This document shows, piece by piece, positions 60,848 through 64,000 of a stretch of 64,000 nt of DNA (the first letter of the stretch is position 1; each line of letters opens with the position of its first letter). This DNA is from Bacteroidales bacterium UBA5833 (GTDB lineage Bacteria; Bacteroidota; Bacteroidia; Bacteroidales; Lentimicrobiaceae): assembly GCA_002433025.1 (NCBI GenBank), contig DJGZ01000042.1, positions 54,265 to 118,264 of the forward strand. The letters run 5' to 3'. The notes beneath the pieces are model-generated. The model saw only the letters and a program-made list of their open reading frames with translations, was not told the DNA's origin and made no database searches. The position numbers were made by a program, and so were the translations under genes.

Positions 60848-61681
60848 ATGAACCGCGAACAACTTATCCACCTGATCAGGCAAAAGCAATCCTTTCTGTG
60901 TGTCGGACTCGACAGCGACATGGAAAAAATTCCAGCTCACCTGAGGAATACGGCTGACCCTATCTACGAATTTAACCGGCAGATCATCGATGCAACCCTG
61001 CCCTACGCGGTTGCCTACAAACCCAACCTGGCCTTTTATGAGTCGCGCGGCATAGCCGGTCTCAATAGTTTAAACAAAACCATGGCTTACCTGGAGTCAT
61101 TCAGGGACCAGTGTTTCACCATTGCCGACGCCAAGAGGGGCGATATCGGGAACACCTCGGCCCAGTATGCCAAAGCTTTCTTCTGCAAACAGGACTCAGG
61201 GCTTGATTTTGACGCTGTGACCGTGGCTCCTTACATGGGCGAGGATTCCGTCAAACCCTTTCTGTCATTTGAAGACAAATGGGTAATTCTTCTGGCACTC
61301 ACATCCAACAAGGGGGCTGCTGATTTTCAGCTTTCGGAAGACAGGCAGGGAGAAAAACTGTTTTCAAAGGTACTGACCACAGCTGCCAGCTGGGGAAACC
61401 CAGGCAATATGATGTTTGTTGTCGGCGCCACCCGGGCCGAAATGCTGGCAGAAGTAAGAAAAATTGTTCCGGATCATTTTCTTCTGGTACCCGGCGTCGG
61501 CGCTCAGGGCGGCAGCCTTCAGGAGGTGGCCAGATACGGACTGAACAAAGATTGCGGATTGCTTGTAAATGCCTCACGTAGTATAATTTATGCGTCAGGC
61601 AGCACTGATTTTACCGAAAGGGCAGCTGCTGAGGCCAAAGTCATGCAGGAAGAAATGGCCGGTCTGCTGGTAAAAAAATAA
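60848..61681 (+). CDS. pyrF: Orotidine 5'-phosphate decarboxylase, type 2
   Basis: The 277-aa enzyme makes UMP in the last step of pyrimidine synthesis. The active-site motif FTIADAKRGDIGNTSAQYA supplies the Asp94-Lys96-Asp99 charged network. SFLCVGLDSDMEKIP at the N-terminus, PYAVAYKPNLAFYES and LLVPGVGAQGGSLQEV are the other family blocks. The long form with an insertion before the phosphate-binding GxGxQG loop is the type 2 class. It ends with a strong terminator shared with the convergent ilvE. Confidence 0.96.
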   Translation: MNREQLIHLIRQKQSFLCVGLDSDMEKIPAHLRNTADPIYEFNRQIIDATLPYAVAYKPNLAFYESRGIAGLNSLNKTMAYLESFRDQCFTIADAKRGDIGNTSAQYAKAFFCKQDSGLDFDAVTVAPYMGEDSVKPFLSFEDKWVILLALTSNKGAADFQLSEDRQGEKLFSKVLTTAASWGNPGNMMFVVGATRAEMLAEVRKIVPDHFLLVPGVGAQGGSLQEVARYGLNKDCGLLVNASRSIIYASGSTDFTERAAAEAKVMQEEMAGLLVKK

Positions 61682-61700
61682 TTCACTTTCCCAGCATAAA

Positions 61701-61728
61701 AAAAGCCCGTTCTCACGGGCTTTTTTTT
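61701..61728. terminator. Bidirectional terminator between pyrF and ilvE
   Basis: The 10-bp stem aaaagcccgt / acgggctttt with a tctc loop is flanked by an A-run on the left and a T-run on the right. It therefore serves both convergent genes. Confidence 0.9.
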
Positions 61729-61743
61729 ATCAGCATTCGCTTG

Positions 61744-62763
61744 TTATTCAACAATATAATTCCATCCGAAGATATCCGGCTCATCGCCGTACTGAATCCC
61801 CTGAAGGCGCTTGTAAAGTTTGGTGGAAACCGGTCCGGCCTGTCCGTCGCTACAGTATTTGTATACATGTCCGGTCAGGTGGTCATCGATTTTACACACT
61901 GGTGAGATCACGGCAGCGGTCCCGCAGGCGCCTACTTCGTCGAACTCAGCAAGCTCTTCCACCGGTACAGGCCTTACCTCAACTTCCATACCCATATCGC
62001 GGGCAAGGTCCATCAGGCTCTTGTTGGTGATGGATGGAAGAATGGACTCCGATTTCGGGGTGATATATTTATTTCCCTTGATGGCAAAGAAGTTTGCCGG
62101 TCCCGCTTCGTCAATAAATTTCTTCTCTTTTGCATCTAGGAAGAGTGCAGCGGCATAACCGGCGGCATGGGCTTCCTCACCGGCACTGAGGCTGGCAGCG
62201 TAATTTCCGCCCACTTTGAAACGGCCGGTTCCTTTGGGAGCTGCACGGTCGTGATCGCGGGCAATCTGAAGGGCTACCGGCTTAAAGCCTTCCTTAAAGT
62301 AAGGCCCGACCGGGGTTACAAATACCAGGAAGAGATACTCGTCGGCGGGTTTTACCCCTACGCGTGCACCGGTTCCGATCAGCAACGGCCGCAGATACAG
62401 CGAAGCACCGGTTCCGTAGGGCGGAATAAAGCGCTCATTGAGCCTGATGGCCGTAGTGATGGCCTTCAAAAACAGATCATGCGGAACAACAGCCATCATA
62501 ACACCGTTGGCCGAATTCTCCATACGCTTGGCATTTTCATCCCAACGGAAAATACGGATCTTACCGTCCTTTCCCCTGAATGCCTTCATCCCTTCAAATG
62601 CTTCCTGACCATAATGCAGCGAAGAGGCAGCAATGTGCATACTTACATATTCAGAGGAGGAAATCTCCAGCTCCCCCCATTTCCCGTTTCTGTAATAACT
62701 ACGGACATTGTAGTCGGTTTTTACATACCCGAAGGGTAAGTGTGTCCAGTCAAGTTCTAACAT
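61744..62763 (-). CDS. ilvE: Branched-chain amino acid aminotransferase, class IV PLP enzyme
   Basis: The 339-aa enzyme transaminates Leu, Ile and Val with 2-oxoglutarate. Visible motifs are ASSLHYGQEAFEGMKAFRGKDG near the N-terminus, LYLRPLLIGTGARVGV, and GTGRFKVGGNYAASL with PLP-binding Lys183. FIDEAGPANFFAI and DEVGACGTAAVISPV form the class IV phosphate-binding region. The length and the SLHYGQE start fit the eukaryote-like (type II) branch usual in Bacteroidota. It is monocistronic and convergent with pyrF. Confidence 0.96.
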   Translation of the reverse strand: MLELDWTHLPFGYVKTDYNVRSYYRNGKWGELEISSSEYVSMHIAASSLHYGQEAFEGMKAFRGKDGKIRIFRWDENAKRMENSANGVMMAVVPHDLFLKAITTAIRLNERFIPPYGTGASLYLRPLLIGTGARVGVKPADEYLFLVFVTPVGPYFKEGFKPVALQIARDHDRAAPKGTGRFKVGGNYAASLSAGEEAHAAGYAAALFLDAKEKKFIDEAGPANFFAIKGNKYITPKSESILPSITNKSLMDLARDMGMEVEVRPVPVEELAEFDEVGACGTAAVISPVCKIDDHLTGHVYKYCSDGQAGPVSTKLYKRLQGIQYGDEPDIFGWNYIVE

Positions 62764-63113
62764 AAAACTATATTTTAGTTGGTTTTTAAATCCGGTGTTA
62801 GTGCGGGCTAAATTAGAAACTTTCCCCCGATTGACAAAGGGAAAAGGTGTTTTTATTACCCGTTTAAAATTATTGCATTAAACTTATTATCAAATATTTA
62901 ATATGTACTCGCATATCCCTTACGGCATCCGTTCAGGTTCCGCCTGTCTTATCTCTCAGAAAAAAATCTGATTTCAGACATTAACCATCACTTCCGGATA
63001 AACCGGATATAAGATGTGGTTGGAGTTAGTGTAAAAGTTACAATAATTCAGTATTCATTCGTTGCAGCCGCTGAAACAGCTTCAAAATCCGTCCCTAATC
63101 GGTGCGCTTTCAT
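62764..63113. other. Intergenic stretch between divergent genes
   Basis: About 350 bases between ilvE and the RNase H-fold gene contain no gene. The region is AT-rich near 62860-62910 and presumably holds the ilvE promoter. No leader peptide or attenuator could be identified. Confidence 0.45.
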
Positions 63114-63121
63114 TAAATTTG
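63114..63121 (+). promoter_or_regulatory. -7 element of the RNase H-fold gene
   Basis: TAAATTTG fits TAnnTTTG, 53 bases before the ATG at 63175. Confidence 0.45.
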
Positions 63122-63174
63122 TGTTTGATACACCGGTCAGGAACCGTTTCTGAACCAATCTTAGTAAATTGTTA

Positions 63175-63660
63175 ATGAATACATCAAATACTTCAGACCG
63201 CTTGCTGCTTTCCGTGGATGCCGGTATTCGCACGGGACTGGCGTTATTTAACAATCAAGGACAACTTGTCTGGTACCGCTCACACAATATGGGCTCCATT
63301 TCAGGGCTTCGCAGAGCAGTTTACCCATTGCTGAAATCCATTGATGGTCTTGAATATCTGATTATTGAAGGCGGAGGACCGGTTGCCGAAACCTGGATAC
63401 ACGCGGCCGGAAAACTGGGGATTACCACAATAAGAACAGATGCCGGCGAATGGAGGCGCGATCTGCTTTACAACCGCCAGCAGAGGTCAGGAACGAAAGC
63501 CAAACAAACGGCGGTAAAGATGGCCCTGCAGTTTATTAAAAGTTCAGATGCCCCGGGGATGAATATCCCGACCCATGATGCAGCCGAGGCTATACTGACA
63601 GGGCTTTGGGGATGTTATAAAGCCGGATGGATCACGCGTTTGCCCGATCTGAACAAATAG
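63175..63660 (+). CDS. Small RNase H-fold (RuvC/YqgF-like) protein
   Basis: A TTG at 63169 is possible, but the ATG at 63175 is preferred, for 161 aa. Acidic residues sit where an RNase H-fold nuclease would have them: LLSVDAGIRTGLALFN (first strand, Asp), YLIIEGGGPV (second site, Glu) and THDAAEAILTGLWG (C-terminal Asp in the helix, as in RuvC's HxAAD). The protein is as short as RuvC or YqgF but is clearly neither canonical protein. Holliday-junction or RNA cleavage is a family-based guess. The gene stands alone. Confidence 0.7.
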   Translation: MNTSNTSDRLLLSVDAGIRTGLALFNNQGQLVWYRSHNMGSISGLRRAVYPLLKSIDGLEYLIIEGGGPVAETWIHAAGKLGITTIRTDAGEWRRDLLYNRQQRSGTKAKQTAVKMALQFIKSSDAPGMNIPTHDAAEAILTGLWGCYKAGWITRLPDLNK

Positions 63661-64000
63661 AGGAGGTCCCGTTATCATGCCAGGGCAATGCCGGTTGGTG
63701 CGGACGTTCATTTACTTTGCTGAGTAAAGAAGACCTGACAAGCTGAAAGAAAACTTGTTAGATCGGATTGTTGATTATTGTGGTCAGGCCCTGCTGAAAT
63801 GTTGGGAATTAAGGGGAGCCCAATAAAATCGTTGCATCCTTGCGGTTTTGCGTGAGGTACGTTTTGCAAGCTTGATTCTGTTGTTGCCCGTGGCACGCGT
63901 CTGAAAACGCTAGCTGGGGCGCGCAAGCCGGAGCGCTTGTGGCAAATCGCACATTACCAACGAATTACCATTTTTTTCTTCTTCTACTTTTTGCTTGACC
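63661..64000. other. Terminal gene-free stretch
   Basis: I see no gene, RNA or clear terminator in the last 340 bases. Short ORFs are uninformative, and the next gene presumably starts outside the window. Confidence 0.5.

Overview
The window is a piece of a Bacteroidota chromosome, most likely of the order Bacteroidales. The reasons are the repeated TAnnTTTG promoter element, an ECF sigma / FecR / TonB-receptor / DUF4249 operon, fused SecDF, FG-GAP and Fib_succ_major surface proteins with sorting-type tails, and many SpII lipoproteins. No rRNA, tRNA or CRISPR array is visible. Coding density is high except around 19-26 kb and 58.9-59.6 kb.

0-18.9 kb: the 3' end of a membrane pyrophosphatase (hppA), an unknown protein, gcvP, an MscS channel and a Tyr/Trp/His-rich secreted repeat protein. 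Next come three exported glycosidases in a row: GH29 fucosidase, GH2 beta-galactosidase and GH33 sialidase. Together they could strip fucose, galactose and sialic acid from animal-type glycans. A convergent LytS/LytTR two-component pair, a miniature ExbB-like membrane protein and a large protein of the cholesterol-dependent cytolysin superfamily follow. The cytolysin has a replaced C-terminal domain and no visible signal peptide.

18.9-26.5 kb is an accessory island. All its genes are on the minus strand. It holds a complete group II intron, two small-gene cassettes each closed by a long imperfect hairpin resembling an integron attC site, a broken nitroreductase 3' fragment and an intact nitroreductase paralogue, a baeRF-type protein, and a surface-protein gene split by an in-frame amber codon. 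The two nitroreductase 3' ends are homologous exactly up to a GTT triplet and then run into different cassettes. The intron sits inside the GTT core of one attC-like site, supported by a 7-bp EBS1-IBS1 pairing and by exon joining that restores GTT. No integrase gene is in view.

26.6-37.2 kb: the ECF sigma/anti-sigma/TonB receptor/lipoprotein uptake operon, several exported lipoproteins (one a papain-like protease), a helix-hairpin-helix protein and an autoregulated-looking TetR gene. 37.3-48.7 kb: a PLP trans-sulfuration enzyme divergent from an Lrp regulator, a serine hydrolase, lpdA, rfbC, a lytic transglycosylase, uvrA, a LOG protein and a small retropepsin-like protein. 48.7-64 kb: an FG-GAP surface protein, secDF, tatA, a PorE-like OmpA protein with an extra retropepsin-like tail, purM, prfA, pyrF, ilvE and a small RNase H-fold protein.

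All identifications are by reading motifs; no database search was run.
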